Of a DNA stretch of 64,000 nucleotides, positions 15,901-25,029 are shown piece by piece. Under the pieces are notes generated by a model, which was not told the DNA's origin, made no database searches, and saw only the letters and a program-made list of their open reading frames with translations. The DNA lies in the NCBI RefSeq assembly GCF_004368965.1, contig NZ_SORO01000001.1, positions 1-64,000 of the forward strand. The letters are read 5' to 3'. The translations under genes and the position numbers were made by a program. The DNA is from Leptospira meyeri (GTDB lineage Bacteria > Spirochaetota > Leptospiria > Leptospirales > Leptospiraceae). Each line of letters opens with the position of its first letter. Position 1 is the stretch's first letter.

Positions 15901-15916
15901 ATTGACAAATATCAAT
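15901..15916. promoter_or_regulatory. candidate operator between flavin reductase and Fur-family genes
   Basis: ATTGA (15901-15905) and TCAAT (15912-15916) form an inverted pair around CAAATA in the 104-bp divergent interval. Its AT-rich dyad is of the general type bound by Fur/PerR regulators, which often control their own promoter. It does not match a canonical Fur box closely. Confidence 0.35.
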
Positions 15917-15993
15917 TTCTGGAAGGATTCTAAAAACTAAATTCCATTTGACCCTTTGATAATTTGCGAATGATTTAGGGGTAAGGCAATGGT

Positions 15994-16365
15994 ATGAAAG
16001 CACTCACAAAACATAGAGAACTAATTTTTAATGACCTAAAAGAAAGAAAAGACCACCCCACAGCAAAGATGGTTTTTGAATCAGTAAGGGGAAAGGCTGA
16101 CAAAATTAGTTTTGCCACCGTTTACAATTCACTTGAATATCTAGTGGAACACAAGATGGTAAACAAACTAAATATCGAATCGGATTCGGTTCGTTATGAT
16201 GCCTTTTTGGATGACCACTCCCATTTGCTTTGCAGTGATTGCGGGAAAATTTTGGATGTCCCTCCTTTGAAGCTCAGTGCGGATACAGACTGGCAAGGAT
16301 TAGGGTTTCAGGTGAAACACGTCGATATCGTGGTTTCTGGCATCTGTTCTTCCTGCCACTCCTAG
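15994..16365 (+). CDS. Fur/PerR-family transcriptional regulator, 123 aa
   Basis: The protein has the Fur winged-helix region (HPTAKMVFESVRGKADKISFATVYNSLEYL, residues 21-50, given here as the family's usual HPTA ... ISxATVY hallmarks). The dimerisation domain follows, with DDHSHLLCSDC and a terminal CSSC. The two Cys pairs form the structural zinc site. The HSH motif and nearby Asp residues could bind the regulatory iron or manganese. PerR-type peroxide sensing is possible, but the exact subtype cannot be settled. It is divergent from a flavin reductase gene and 44 bases ahead of mutL, so it may share a transcript with mutL. Confidence 0.88.
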   Translation: MKALTKHRELIFNDLKERKDHPTAKMVFESVRGKADKISFATVYNSLEYLVEHKMVNKLNIESDSVRYDAFLDDHSHLLCSDCGKILDVPPLKLSADTDWQGLGFQVKHVDIVVSGICSSCHS

Positions 16366-16409
16366 TAATTTTTTCTGGATAGGGAGGTTCCCTATCCCAT
16401 GATTGTCCT

Positions 16410-18242
16410 ATGGGCATCATTCATTCACTTTCGGCGGACCTTATCAACCAAATTGCCGCCGGAGAGGTGATTGAATCTACCCATTCGATTCTCAAAGAAC
16501 TCATCGAAAATTCCATCGATGCCGGTGCCACAAAGATCGAAATTGCTACCGATTCCGCTGGGTTCGGTCGTATCCTTGTCTCAGACAATGGGCATGGAAT
16601 CCAAAAAGAGGATTTGCCTCTTGCCATCAAACGTTACGCCACTTCCAAAATCCAAGATTTCCATGACTTAGAACATCTCTTTACCTTTGGGTTTCGGGGA
16701 GAGGCTCTTGCTTCCATTGCATCTGTTTCTCGGATGGTTTTGGAATCAGGGACAGATGGAAATCGCACGGCCTACCGCGTGACAGTGGAAGAAGGAAAAA
16801 TCGTAAAAGAAGAAGAGATTCCTTTTTTCCTAGGAACCAAAATTGAAATCAAAGATTTGTTTTATAATACGCCCGTTAGGCGAAAGTTCTTAAAAACCGA
16901 AACGGGAGAAGAGAAAAAAAATAGGGCACGAGTACAAACCATGGCAGTCTCCGAACCAAAGATCGGATTTCGGTATTTGCAGAATGGAAAGGAAGTTTTG
17001 AATGTAGTTCCCGAAGACGGCCTCGAACGTGTGTTATCGGTTTATGGTGAAAATTTACGGGATCATCTTTTGCCAGTGAATTCCAGCCGGAATGGAATGA
17101 CCCTTCGGGGTTGGATCTCTCATCCTGATTTTTATAAATCTTCTCGTGCGGGACAGTTTTTCTTTGTGAACAACCGTTCGGTGGAATTAAAGTTTTCGGC
17201 ACAAATTCTCAAACGTTGTTATGGGGAACTCCTTCCCAGTGGTGCCTTTCCTTATGCGTATCTTTTTTTTGATCTTCCTCGTGAGTTTGTGGATGTGAAT
17301 GTTCATCCACAAAAAAAAGAGGTTCGGTTTTTATCAGAAGAAACCATCACAGGAATTCTTTTCCAAGGGATCACAGAAGTTTTAAGAACCTCCACCCCTG
17401 TGGAATTTTTAGAAATGCGACGTAGACTTTCCATGCCCATTCCCTATGAAAATCGTGGGGGCGAGGGTGGTTTTGGTACTGGGTATGGAGGAGGTTCTGG
17501 GTTTGGTGGCCCAGGATTTGGACGGGGGATGTTCGGAAACCTGCAAACCGAAGGGGAAACACTCATTGGACCAAGTTCCATTGAAGGAAGACAAGGATTT
17601 TCCCTGGAAGGTATTGGTGCAGGAACCAACTTACATTTATTAGGTGAAAATCTCACCAAACACAATTTGTTTGTTCCAAAAAAACATTATGGGGTTTTGT
17701 TTGAAACCTTTATCTTGGCGGAGGCCGAGGATGGACTCTATATCATCGACCAACATACTGCTCATGAAAGGATTCGTTACGAAGAAGTTTTACGAGACCT
17801 AAAGTCCAAAGCGTATAAGTCGCAAAGTCTACTCACACCCATTCGGTTGGAACTCACAAAAGAAGAAGCTGAAGAGATGTTAGAAGAACGAACTCGGTTT
17901 TTGGAACTGGGAATCACCCTCGAACCATTTTCGGGAGGAACCATTCTTATCCGCGAAGTGCCGTCTTATATTGATCCAGGCAAAGAAATAGAAACCATTT
18001 TGGATTTATGGGAAAGGTTCAAACAAAAAGACCCAGAAGACAAAGAACTCTATGATGAAATGGCAAAATGTGTGGCCTGTCGTTCTGCCATCAAAAAGGG
18101 AGACCAAGTTTCTGACGCAATCATCGGGGAACTTTTGCAAAGATTATCTTACTGCGAGAATCCATCTCTTTGCCCTCACGGGAGGCCGACTCTCATCAAA
18201 CTCACAAGAAAAGATCTAGAAACTATGTTTCATAGGATCTAG
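16410..18242 (+). CDS. mutL: DNA mismatch repair protein MutL with endonuclease motif
   Basis: The N-terminal GHKL ATPase shows [41 protein letters not shown] and the FFVNNR region. A Gly-rich linker (about residues 349-371) leads to the C-terminal domain. That domain carries [13 protein letters not shown] (447-459), [10 protein letters not shown] and CPHGRP, the motifs of MutL proteins that nick DNA themselves in bacteria without MutH. The usual DQHA reads DQHT. At 610 residues it has normal length. It acts in the cytoplasm after MutS finds a mismatch. It is probably co-transcribed with the Fur-family gene just upstream. Confidence 0.96.
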   Translation: MGIIHSLSADLINQIAAGEVIESTHSILKELIENSIDAGATKIEIATDSAGFGRILVSDNGHGIQKEDLPLAIKRYATSKIQDFHDLEHLFTFGFRGEALASIASVSRMVLESGTDGNRTAYRVTVEEGKIVKEEEIPFFLGTKIEIKDLFYNTPVRRKFLKTETGEEKKNRARVQTMAVSEPKIGFRYLQNGKEVLNVVPEDGLERVLSVYGENLRDHLLPVNSSRNGMTLRGWISHPDFYKSSRAGQFFFVNNRSVELKFSAQILKRCYGELLPSGAFPYAYLFFDLPREFVDVNVHPQKKEVRFLSEETITGILFQGITEVLRTSTPVEFLEMRRRLSMPIPYENRGGEGGFGTGYGGGSGFGGPGFGRGMFGNLQTEGETLIGPSSIEGRQGFSLEGIGAGTNLHLLGENLTKHNLFVPKKHYGVLFETFILAEAEDGLYIIDQHTAHERIRYEEVLRDLKSKAYKSQSLLTPIRLELTKEEAEEMLEERTRFLELGITLEPFSGGTILIREVPSYIDPGKEIETILDLWERFKQKDPEDKELYDEMAKCVACRSAIKKGDQVSDAIIGELLQRLSYCENPSLCPHGRPTLIKLTRKDLETMFHRI

Positions 18243-18302
18243 ACCTAAAGGAAAGAACCGAAAAACATTGATAGAATTCTCGGATTCGAAATTCTAGGCC
18301 TC

Positions 18303-18908
18303 ATGCCACGCCCCCTAGAAGGCAAAAATATGACCCTGCGGGAGAAGGAAAAAATCCTCCTCCAAAAGATCAAAGCAGGGGATCCGACTGCCTACATGAC
18401 CTTAGTGTCCCCTTTCCGAGAAAGATTGTTCCGCAAAGCTGTTTCCATGGTAAAAGATGGAGACGATGCGGAGGATATCGTCCAAGACGCCCTGATTTCC
18501 GGTTATAAATCCATCCAAAACTTCCGTGCAGAGGCTGGGGTTTACACCTGGCTCTACCGCATTGTGGTGAATAAGTCCAAGGATTTGCTCGCCAAGAAGA
18601 AACGAGGTCGAGAAAAACCCATGGATGACTCGGGAGATAACCAATTTGTGGATTCTCGTGTCGGATATGAAAAAAAATTGGAACTTTCTGAAGAGTCTCG
18701 TTATCTAATGGATAAGATTGCACTCTTAGAAGATTCCTACAAACAAGTTTTGGAGCTTCGTTATTTCGAAAATCTTTCGTATAATGAAATTGCTGAGATC
18801 ATGGAATGTAACGTAGGTACAGTTAAGAGTCGTCTCTTCAAGGCGAAGGAGTTTTTGAAGCACCTCATCCAGAAAGACGAAAAGGGAGAAGGGTTCTTTG
18901 AAAAATAA
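18303..18908 (+). CDS. ECF-type RNA polymerase sigma factor, 201 aa
   Basis: Sigma region 2 is clear (DGDDAEDIVQDALISGYKSIQNFR, near residues 53-75, with the FRAEAGVYTWLYRIVVNKSKD continuation). Region 4 follows (LELRYFENLSYNEIAEIM then VGTVKSRLFKAKEFL, about 145-185). The length is normal for an ECF factor. The ATG at 18303 is used here; an ATG at 18330 with AAGG at better spacing is possible. The next gene overlaps its end and encodes a single-span membrane protein, the usual sigma plus membrane anti-sigma arrangement. The signal it answers is not evident. Confidence 0.92.
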   Translation: MPRPLEGKNMTLREKEKILLQKIKAGDPTAYMTLVSPFRERLFRKAVSMVKDGDDAEDIVQDALISGYKSIQNFRAEAGVYTWLYRIVVNKSKDLLAKKKRGREKPMDDSGDNQFVDSRVGYEKKLELSEESRYLMDKIALLEDSYKQVLELRYFENLSYNEIAEIMECNVGTVKSRLFKAKEFLKHLIQKDEKGEGFFEK

Positions 18909-19470
18909 GTTTATGAATTTAAAAGATTGGTTTCGTTCACAATATCCAGGACTCTTTCCTGAGGATTCAGACAATGTGGTTTTGGAAAATAAGATTTGTT
19001 CTCTTTTCCAGCATGTGAAGGAAAAGGAAGACACCATCCTTCCCCGAATGTCAAAAGACTTCGACACCCGCCTCTTCAACCTCCTGGAATCCGTCACCAT
19101 TGACAAACCAGGCCAAAAGATCTCCTTCACTTTCAAAGACCTAATCGAAAACCGAACGGTTCAATATTCCTTCTCTGCCGTAATGGCTTTAAGCCTTGTC
19201 TTTGTGCTTGTAAGTCGCACTTCCCAAGAACCAAGTTTTCCGGGAAATCAAGATACGGCCGGTGTTGTGATTGAACAAAACAACTACCAATACGAACCAA
19301 CAAGCCTTGATCTGAATGAATCCTACCAAAAACGCGTGTTACTTGATCGTCTGCGATCTGCTCCTGGAGCTGTTTACGGACTTCGAGAATTGGAATTGTA
19401 TTATGAAAAAACAGGAAGAGAGTCTTCTGCTGATGAATTAAGACTTCTCATCGAATCTGTAGAAAGATAA
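18898..19470 (+). CDS. putative membrane anti-sigma factor, 190 aa
   Basis: A cytoplasmic region of about 95 residues is followed by one membrane span (about 96-112) and a periplasmic tail of about 75 residues. No zinc-binding HxxxCxxC anti-sigma motif is present. The gene overlaps the ECF sigma gene, so binding and silencing of that sigma is the likely role, inferred from position and topology. The TTG at 18898 has GGAGAAGGG six bases before it; an ATG at 18913 would also work. Confidence 0.65.
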   Translation: MKNKFMNLKDWFRSQYPGLFPEDSDNVVLENKICSLFQHVKEKEDTILPRMSKDFDTRLFNLLESVTIDKPGQKISFTFKDLIENRTVQYSFSAVMALSLVFVLVSRTSQEPSFPGNQDTAGVVIEQNNYQYEPTSLDLNESYQKRVLLDRLRSAPGAVYGLRELELYYEKTGRESSADELRLLIESVER

Positions 19471-19473
19471 TTC

Positions 19474-20346
19474 CTAAACAAATCCTTTGGCAAATTGGAC
19501 GGCATCACGCGAACGGATGTCGTCAGCCGAATGGAGGATGGCCAGTGCAAACTGTTCGATCCTAGCTTCCAGACGAAACGACCCACCACTTCTTTCTTTA
19601 CTATCAGCCAGTCTCTTCAGTTCCGAAAACCAAATTTGGATTGTGGTTTCGTCTTTTTTGGTAGGGGGATTAAAAATCCCTTCACGCCAAGCAAGGACAG
19701 GAACGAGTTCCTTCATTTCCTCTTCCTTTGTAGTGATCTCACTTGCCTTTTGGATGAGGGAAAGAAGGGGCGGCCACCGAACGATGGTATGAGGAAAAAG
19801 TTGGGGGTCATTTAAAAAAGCAGTCCGATAGGTTTCGATTCCTTCTCTTTCATTTCCCGTCATCACTTGTGTTTCAGCAAGATAGTAGTGGAGGACGGGA
19901 GATTGTTTGTTTCCCCCGTAAAGTAATACTTCCAATGCCATCCCATAATCTTGGATTTTAATTAGGCAAACCGCAAGTTCACGTAACAAATCTTTGTCGA
20001 GGGCATTTGCTCCTTCCCATTGGTAAGCAAGTTTTAAGTGGTCTCTTGCTTCTTTTAAGATGCAGTCTTGGGTGGCAAAAAAACTATCTGTGGTATGATA
20101 CCCACGTTTTCGAATTTCAGATTCAAAATCGGCAAAGAGCGAAAGTAGGAGTTTGCCTCTGTCTTTTCCTTCTCTTGTTTTTAGAATTAGATCAAGTCTA
20201 TGGTCCCAAAAACTGGCAATGTAAAAACCGCTGATAGAGGCAAGATCGAGTGGGTCCCTGTCCAGAAGTACGGAATAAAGAGATTTTGCAGTTTCAAACT
20301 CACCATTAGCAAGATAGGTGAGTGCTTCTTCCGACTTCTGAATCAT
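19474..20346 (-). CDS. TPR-like repeat protein, 290 aa
   Basis: The N-terminus reads like TPR helices (SEEALTYLANGEFETAKSLY, then LLDRDPLDLASISGFYIAS), and a second set lies near the middle (LRELAVCLIKIQDYGMALEVLL, then YYLAETQVMTGNEREGIETYR). There is no signal peptide, so it is likely cytoplasmic and mediates protein contacts. It ends 3 bases from the convergent anti-sigma gene and starts 7 bases after the hibernation-factor gene, so the two minus-strand genes probably form an operon. The partner is not known. Confidence 0.7.
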   Translation of the reverse strand: MIQKSEEALTYLANGEFETAKSLYSVLLDRDPLDLASISGFYIASFWDHRLDLILKTREGKDRGKLLLSLFADFESEIRKRGYHTTDSFFATQDCILKEARDHLKLAYQWEGANALDKDLLRELAVCLIKIQDYGMALEVLLYGGNKQSPVLHYYLAETQVMTGNEREGIETYRTAFLNDPQLFPHTIVRWPPLLSLIQKASEITTKEEEMKELVPVLAWREGIFNPPTKKDETTIQIWFSELKRLADSKERSGGSFRLEARIEQFALAILHSADDIRSRDAVQFAKGFV

Positions 20347-20352
20347 AAAGGG

Positions 20353-20640
20353 TTAGTGTTGGCTTTTTTTATCGTGGTGTTTGCTTGTTTGGGAAAGAAT
20401 TTTGTCTTCCAATCCATCGATACAAACATATACATCTTTGTCTTGGTTGTGTGCGTTGAAATTATTGCCATCAGCATGTAACTTCATGTTAGAGTGGATT
20501 TCTCCATGAATGGCTTCAAATGATACTTCACAGGATACTATTTTTTGAACGTATTTTGATACTCGTTCTAATTTTTCGTCCGCATATTTTTCAGCGGCTT
20601 CGGATCGATCTAGATGTTTCCAGGTATAATTAATTTTCAT
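20353..20640 (-). CDS. hpf: ribosome hibernation-promoting factor (HPF/RaiA family), 95 aa
   Basis: The fold signature of HPF/YfiA is visible: MKINYTWKHLDRSEAAEKYADEKL, a KYVQKIVSCEVSFEAIHGE strand region and a DVYVCIDGLEDKILSQ helix, with a His/Lys-rich tail. Such proteins bind the 30S subunit and hold ribosomes idle in stationary phase. At 95 residues it is the short type without the dimerisation tail. The ATG at 20640 is preferred to a TTG four codons upstream. It is divergent from the DUF4912 gene. Confidence 0.85.
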   Translation of the reverse strand: MKINYTWKHLDRSEAAEKYADEKLERVSKYVQKIVSCEVSFEAIHGEIHSNMKLHADGNNFNAHNQDKDVYVCIDGLEDKILSQTSKHHDKKSQH

Positions 20641-20743
20641 AGTTTGTCCCAATTTGGTATGGATTGATTGTATTTTAGAAAAAAAGCAAACGTCAAATAA
20701 AAAAGAATTGAAGGTGAGTGTTTCTCGTCTTTAAGCTTGGAGG

Positions 20744-21490
20744 ATGGCAAATGAAGATAAAGAGGATGGAAAGGTAAAAAAAAGTGCAGCCAAAAAGAAA
20801 AAGTCAACTGTTACTGCTGCCAAAAAAACTGCGAAAGTCGCCCCTAAAAAAAACGCGAAAAAATTAGAGAATCCTCCTCTAAAGTCGCCTGTTCCATCCA
20901 TTTACAACGATTCCAGATTTACCAAACACCCTGAATTTCCACAGGAAGATCTCATTCGGGTTCTCGTTCGTACCCCAAAAGAAGCCTTTGTCTTTTGGAA
21001 ATTTTCCGAAAAAACTTTAAAGAATCTTTTGATTGATTTGGATTCTCCAACGACTGATGGATTTCAGTTTCGATTGAAGGTCGAATACAAAAATATTTTT
21101 GGAAGTGAACGGACAGAAATGTTTGATCTCGCTCCCTTTACCGAATCGTACTACTTAAAATTTATGTTTCCTGTAAGAGACATCCAAACATCCATCCTTG
21201 TCTCCCATAACCAAAAGGAAGTTTCTACTCTTCATTCATCGGGAAAGGACCTTCCCCAAGGAACAGAATCATTTCGATTGGATAAAGAATGGATCCACCC
21301 TCAATGGATTAGTTTGGGGCTTGTGGCAAAGTCTGTGGGAAGTGATGAATACTATGTGAAAGATGGAGACGCGTCAGAGTTCTACGTGAATCCGAGAGGG
21401 AATGCCCAAGGTGATCCCAGACGAGATCCCAACCAATCTTTGACGAAGTTAGGAAATGGATCGGGATCAGGAAGAGGACTTTTAGAATGA
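20744..21490 (+). CDS. DUF4912-domain protein with basic N-terminal tail, 248 aa
   Basis: The first 45 residues are a Lys/Ala-rich tail (KKSAAKKKKSTVTAAKKTAK) like those of histone H1-type proteins. A DUF4912-like domain follows, with LIRVLVRTPKEAFVFWKF and WISLGLV, and the protein ends in a polar Gly/Asp/Pro tail. DUF4912 resembles carbohydrate- or nucleotide-binding beta-sandwich domains and often sits beside GH57 genes. The next gene overlaps by four bases (ATGA), so both products are probably used together in glucan metabolism. The basic tail is unusual for that role. Confidence 0.8.
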   Translation: MANEDKEDGKVKKSAAKKKKSTVTAAKKTAKVAPKKNAKKLENPPLKSPVPSIYNDSRFTKHPEFPQEDLIRVLVRTPKEAFVFWKFSEKTLKNLLIDLDSPTTDGFQFRLKVEYKNIFGSERTEMFDLAPFTESYYLKFMFPVRDIQTSILVSHNQKEVSTLHSSGKDLPQGTESFRLDKEWIHPQWISLGLVAKSVGSDEYYVKDGDASEFYVNPRGNAQGDPRRDPNQSLTKLGNGSGSGRGLLE

Positions 21491-23076
21491 ATCATTTTTT
21501 AAAAGGGCACTTGGTTTTTGTTTTGCATGCCCACCTACCATTTGTTAGACACCCAGGATACGACACTCCTTTTATAGAAGAAAATTGGTTAAACGAAGCC
21601 ATTCTTGAAACCTATATCCCACTGATTAGAGTGTTTCGGAATCTAAAAAAAGAATCCGTTCCCTTCCGGATCACCATGTCTTTCACTCCGACCCTTTCCC
21701 TTATGTTGACAGATCCATATTTGCAAAATGGATTTCGTAAATACATAAAAAACCTGATTAACTTAGCCAAAGAGGAAACCAAACGAAATGCAAAAGACCC
21801 ACATCTCCATTTCCTTGCCACAAGATACTTAGAACATTTTTTGGATACAGAGTCTATCTTTGAAGAAGAGGGTGGTGACTTAACCAAACTGTTTTTACCT
21901 TTTGTGGAATCGGGAGAACTGGAAATCATGACAAGTCCTGCGACCCATGCTTTCCTTCCTTTTTATGATTCCGAACCCTCAATCTTTCGTTCCCAATTGA
22001 AAAATGGTAGGCGAACTTTTCGGCGCATTTGGGGAAGAGACCCCAAAGGGATTTGGCTTTCGGAGTGTGGATACACCCAAAAACTAGAAGAGGAACTGGA
22101 CCGAGAAGGATTTCGGTATTTCTTTGTGGATACTCACGGAATCACCCATGCGAGCCCAAGGCCTAAGTTTGGAGTGTACGCACCAGTGGAAGTTGGGTAT
22201 GGGGTCTTCGCTTTTGGCCGTGATCCGGAAAGTAGCAAACAAGTTTGGAGTTCAATCGATGGCTATCCCGGAGATTTTCGGTACAGGGAATACTATCGAG
22301 ACATTGGCCATGACCTTCCTTGGGAAGAAATTTCTCCTTATCTCAATTCCAACGGAGTCAGGATCAATACCAGTATCAAATACTATCGGATCACAGGGAA
22401 AACCCAGGACAAAGGATACTACCATCCGGACTGGGCGATGGAAGCTTGTGGAAACCATGCAGAAGACTTTTTGCGGAACCGAATTCGCCAGGCAGAGTAT
22501 TTATTTGAAACGAACAAACAACCTGCTGTCATTGTTTCTCCCTATGATGCCGAGTTGTACGGACACTGGTGGTATGAAGGCCCACAGTTCATTGAATTTT
22601 TATTTAAAAAAATCCATTTCAACCAAAACACCATCCAATTGTCTCATCCTTTAGAAGCAGCTCGTGCCCTCCCGCGGATCCAATCAGTAGAAATGAAAAT
22701 GTCCAGTTGGGGAGAAAATGGGTATGGAGAAGTTTGGCTGAATCCAACAAACGATTGGATTTATCCTCTCATCCATTCCTTAAGCATTCGGATGCATAAG
22801 AGGGCTCATGAATTCGGATCCTCTGGAACCGATTTACAAAAAAGAATTTTAAAACAAATGGGAAGGGAACTCCTACTTTTACAAAGTAGCGATTGGGCCT
22901 TTATCATGAAAACGGGAACCATGGTGGATTATGCGGTCCGTCGTACCAATGTGCACACCAATCTTTTTTTGACCCTGGAGGCAATGTTAACTGGCCAGGT
23001 GGATGAGGGGATCCTTCACTCTGCCGAGGAAGAGAACAATGCGTTCCCTGACATCCGGGTGGAAGATTTCTATTAG
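21487..23076 (+). CDS. GH57 family glycosidase, 1,4-alpha-glucan branching type, 529 aa
   Basis: The GH57/DUF1957 pattern is clear: the first motif HAHLPFVRHP (14-23), the nucleophile region WLSECGY with E193, and the acid region SPYDAELYGHWW with D354. The size and motif variants match GH57 branching enzymes such as those of Thermus and Thermotoga, which form alpha-1,6 branches in glycogen-like glucan. It acts in the cytoplasm. It overlaps the DUF4912 gene by four bases. Substrate assignment rests on family resemblance only; another alpha-glucan-acting GH57 is possible. Confidence 0.9.
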   Translation: MNHFLKGHLVFVLHAHLPFVRHPGYDTPFIEENWLNEAILETYIPLIRVFRNLKKESVPFRITMSFTPTLSLMLTDPYLQNGFRKYIKNLINLAKEETKRNAKDPHLHFLATRYLEHFLDTESIFEEEGGDLTKLFLPFVESGELEIMTSPATHAFLPFYDSEPSIFRSQLKNGRRTFRRIWGRDPKGIWLSECGYTQKLEEELDREGFRYFFVDTHGITHASPRPKFGVYAPVEVGYGVFAFGRDPESSKQVWSSIDGYPGDFRYREYYRDIGHDLPWEEISPYLNSNGVRINTSIKYYRITGKTQDKGYYHPDWAMEACGNHAEDFLRNRIRQAEYLFETNKQPAVIVSPYDAELYGHWWYEGPQFIEFLFKKIHFNQNTIQLSHPLEAARALPRIQSVEMKMSSWGENGYGEVWLNPTNDWIYPLIHSLSIRMHKRAHEFGSSGTDLQKRILKQMGRELLLLQSSDWAFIMKTGTMVDYAVRRTNVHTNLFLTLEAMLTGQVDEGILHSAEEENNAFPDIRVEDFY

Positions 23077-23144
23077 AATTCTTCTAAAAAATTTCTTGCC
23101 TGGGGAGGGGCTGGTAAGAGGCTTATCTTAAATCGGAGGGTTTT

Positions 23145-23351
23145 ATGTCGAATTCGTATCGTTTTCCCTTGGTTCTCGCTCTTCTCTTCTTTGCTGCCAA
23201 TCTTTTGGTTTGCCGGTTTGTGCACAAAGAAACAACGGAAGGAGTATTTCGTATGGATGATTCTGTCATTCGTTATACGGAAGCTTTGGAGGCTTCCGAT
23301 GCTCACAAAACTTCTACCAAAACGACCTTTGGAACTAACGGTCTTCTCTAG
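23145..23351 (+). CDS. small membrane or lipoprotein-like protein, 68 aa
   Basis: A strong ribosome binding site (GGAGGG, 4 bases before the ATG) supports this gene. The N-terminus has one hydrophobic segment ending in LLVCRF, which could be a lipobox or a plain anchor, and a polar tail follows. Its stop codon lies inside a terminator hairpin. Function is unknown. Confidence 0.65.
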   Translation: MSNSYRFPLVLALLFFAANLLVCRFVHKETTEGVFRMDDSVIRYTEALEASDAHKTSTKTTFGTNGLL

Positions 23352-23372
23352 ACCGTTGCCGTAGGTTTTTTC
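23337..23372 (+). terminator. Rho-independent terminator overlapping the small gene's stop
   Basis: AACGGTCT (23337-23344) pairs perfectly with AGACCGTT (23350-23357) around a five-base loop. GTAGG and a run of six T follow about 7 bases later. It should end the GH57-region message. Confidence 0.6.
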
Positions 23373-23416
23373 ATTGCCATTTGGTCAAATTTTCTTTTGG
23401 CCACACAGGTTCATGT

Positions 23417-23854
23417 TTACTTCGGTTTGAAGTCCACATTGTCCCAATAGTCCTTTCCATAATCAAAGAAAATTTCTCCACCTTCCGGAATTGTTTTTAA
23501 CACTTTAAACCGTGCCGTTTTCCATCTGACAGAAGTGATGAGTTCCGCGTTTGGTTTTGAGGAGTGGTTGATATAACGGGTGTAATTGGATTCACGTCCT
23601 TCCCCATAAATCCACCAGTCCTTACAGATCCAAAGTAAGTATTTTGAGTCTACGTATTTGTTTGATTCCGCTTGTTCATCGGTAATGATTTTACCCATGT
23701 AGTAACCAACGGTATCTCCCTTGTATAATGTTTGTTTGGTGAATAGTCCCATTCCGATATTAGGAACAGAGGAAGGTTTTACGATAAAGTCACTCTCGGT
23801 ATACACTACCGGTTTCCTTTTTTTGGCCTTCTTTATAGATTTCTTTTTCTTCAT
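23417..23854 (-). CDS. SET-domain protein (putative lysine methyltransferase), 145 aa
   Basis: The SET core is compact but complete: [21 protein letters not shown] near the start, the [16 protein letters not shown] segment with the SAM-binding NH, and GGEIFFDYG with the catalytic Tyr. The N-terminus is very basic ([13 protein letters not shown]), which could contact DNA, RNA or ribosomes. I prefer the ATG at 23854 because AGGAAG precedes it; an ATG six codons upstream has no binding site. Bacterial SET proteins methylate lysines of DNA-binding or ribosomal proteins. The target here is unknown. Confidence 0.88.
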   Translation of the reverse strand: MKKKKSIKKAKKRKPVVYTESDFIVKPSSVPNIGMGLFTKQTLYKGDTVGYYMGKIITDEQAESNKYVDSKYLLWICKDWWIYGEGRESNYTRYINHSSKPNAELITSVRWKTARFKVLKTIPEGGEIFFDYGKDYWDNVDFKPK

Positions 23855-23958
23855 TTTCTTCCTATATGACATAAGAGGAAAACAATTCTACCTTGTAAAG
23901 CCATTGGTATTTAAGATTGGATGGTGTGCACTCCGAACTTTAAGGGGAGAGGGGATCT

Positions 23959-24111
23959 ATGAACCGGAAATCAGAAAAGCAGACGGAAGAGAAAACCAAT
24001 GTTGTGAATCTGGCGATCTACCGAGCCAAAAAAGCTCTCAAACGAGATGGGTTTGAAGTGGTAGAAAATCCAGACGGAAAGATTACCCTTGTCATTCGTC
24101 TTGCGAAATAA
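23959..24111 (+). CDS. small hypothetical protein, 50 aa
   Basis: An ATG at 23959 with GGGGAGAGGGG just before it opens a 50-codon frame (MNRKSEKQTEEKTNVVNLAI...) ending at 24111, 23 bases before ribH. The protein is helical and charged, with a terminal beta-like KITLVIRLAK. The strong ribosome binding site and position at the head of the ribH-nusB run support a real gene. No family is recognised. Confidence 0.65.
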   Translation: MNRKSEKQTEEKTNVVNLAIYRAKKALKRDGFEVVENPDGKITLVIRLAK

Positions 24112-24134
24112 CCCCCTCCTAGGATTTTGGATAC

Positions 24135-24602
24135 ATGACAGCTACTCTGGAAGGCACCCGCATCGGAAACGGACAAAAACACTGTGTCATCGTTTCAAAG
24201 TTTAATGAATTCATTACCGAGTCTCTACTCAAAGGAGCAAAAGATGCATACAGACAACATGGGATCGCTGATTCCGATGTCACTGTGATCTATGTTCCCG
24301 GTGCCTTCGAACTCCCACAAACCGTAAAACGTGTTCTTGGGTCAAAAAAATACCAATTTTCTGCTATCGTTTGCCTTGGGGCCGTGATTCGCGGAGCCAC
24401 TTCTCATTATGATTTGGTTTCTGGGGAAGCGGCTAAAGTAGGATCCGTGGCTGATGGATCGGTACCTGTGATTTTTGGAGTCATTACGACGGAATCGATC
24501 GAACAAGCCATTGAAAGAGCCGGCACCAAAGCAGGTAACAAAGGATACGAGGCAGCCACCACAGCCATTGAGATGGCAAATCTTTTCAAAGAGATCGGAT
24601 GA
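24135..24602 (+). CDS. ribH: 6,7-dimethyl-8-ribityllumazine synthase
   Basis: RibH condenses 5-amino-6-ribitylaminouracil with dihydroxybutanone phosphate, the step before riboflavin. Family motifs are present: [37 protein letters not shown] with the catalytic His, and [17 protein letters not shown]. The length of 155 residues is normal. It overlaps nusB by four bases (ATGA), as commonly seen for this pair. No FMN riboswitch was evident upstream. Confidence 0.97.
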   Translation: MTATLEGTRIGNGQKHCVIVSKFNEFITESLLKGAKDAYRQHGIADSDVTVIYVPGAFELPQTVKRVLGSKKYQFSAIVCLGAVIRGATSHYDLVSGEAAKVGSVADGSVPVIFGVITTESIEQAIERAGTKAGNKGYEAATTAIEMANLFKEIG

Positions 24603-25021
24603 GTTCTAGACACCGCGGGCGAAGTCTCGCCCTAATGTGCCTCTACCAAATTGACCTCGTCGGAACGGATCCAGACCGAGCGATGAAATTCGATTGGTAT
24701 GACAAAAAAATCACTAGAGAAGAAAAAGAATATGCTGTCTTTCTTGTGAAAGGAGTGGTCGAAAATCGAAAAGCGATCGATACTCTAATCAAGAAGTATT
24801 CGGAGAATTGGGAACTTTCGCGTATTTCCGTGGTCAACCGCTGTATTTTGCGTTTATCGATCTTGAGTTTGCAAAAGGAACCTTTCCTTGCGGCCCCCGT
24901 TGTCATCAATGAGGCAGTGGAACTCACCAAAGAATTTGAAACGGACGAATCAGCACAGTTTATCAACGGACTGCTCGATGCCTTCTATAAGAAGGAGATT
25001 GTAGCGAAAAATCCCAAATAA
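24599..25021 (+). CDS. nusB: transcription antitermination factor NusB
   Basis: NusB binds boxA RNA with ribosomal protein S10 and supports rRNA antitermination. The all-helical sequence shows the typical opening [18 protein letters not shown], the middle [18 protein letters not shown] and the later [27 protein letters not shown], each a NusB hallmark. It has 140 residues, starts within the end of ribH and is followed 8 bases later by the large TPR gene. Confidence 0.95.
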   Translation: MSSRHRGRSLALMCLYQIDLVGTDPDRAMKFDWYDKKITREEKEYAVFLVKGVVENRKAIDTLIKKYSENWELSRISVVNRCILRLSILSLQKEPFLAAPVVINEAVELTKEFETDESAQFINGLLDAFYKKEIVAKNPK

Positions 25022-25029
25022 AATAAAGA

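Noticed and set aside
24056..24134. FMN riboswitch upstream of ribH
   Set aside because: The interval is too short and lacks the conserved FMN-riboswitch blocks; the upstream stretch is a small gene instead.
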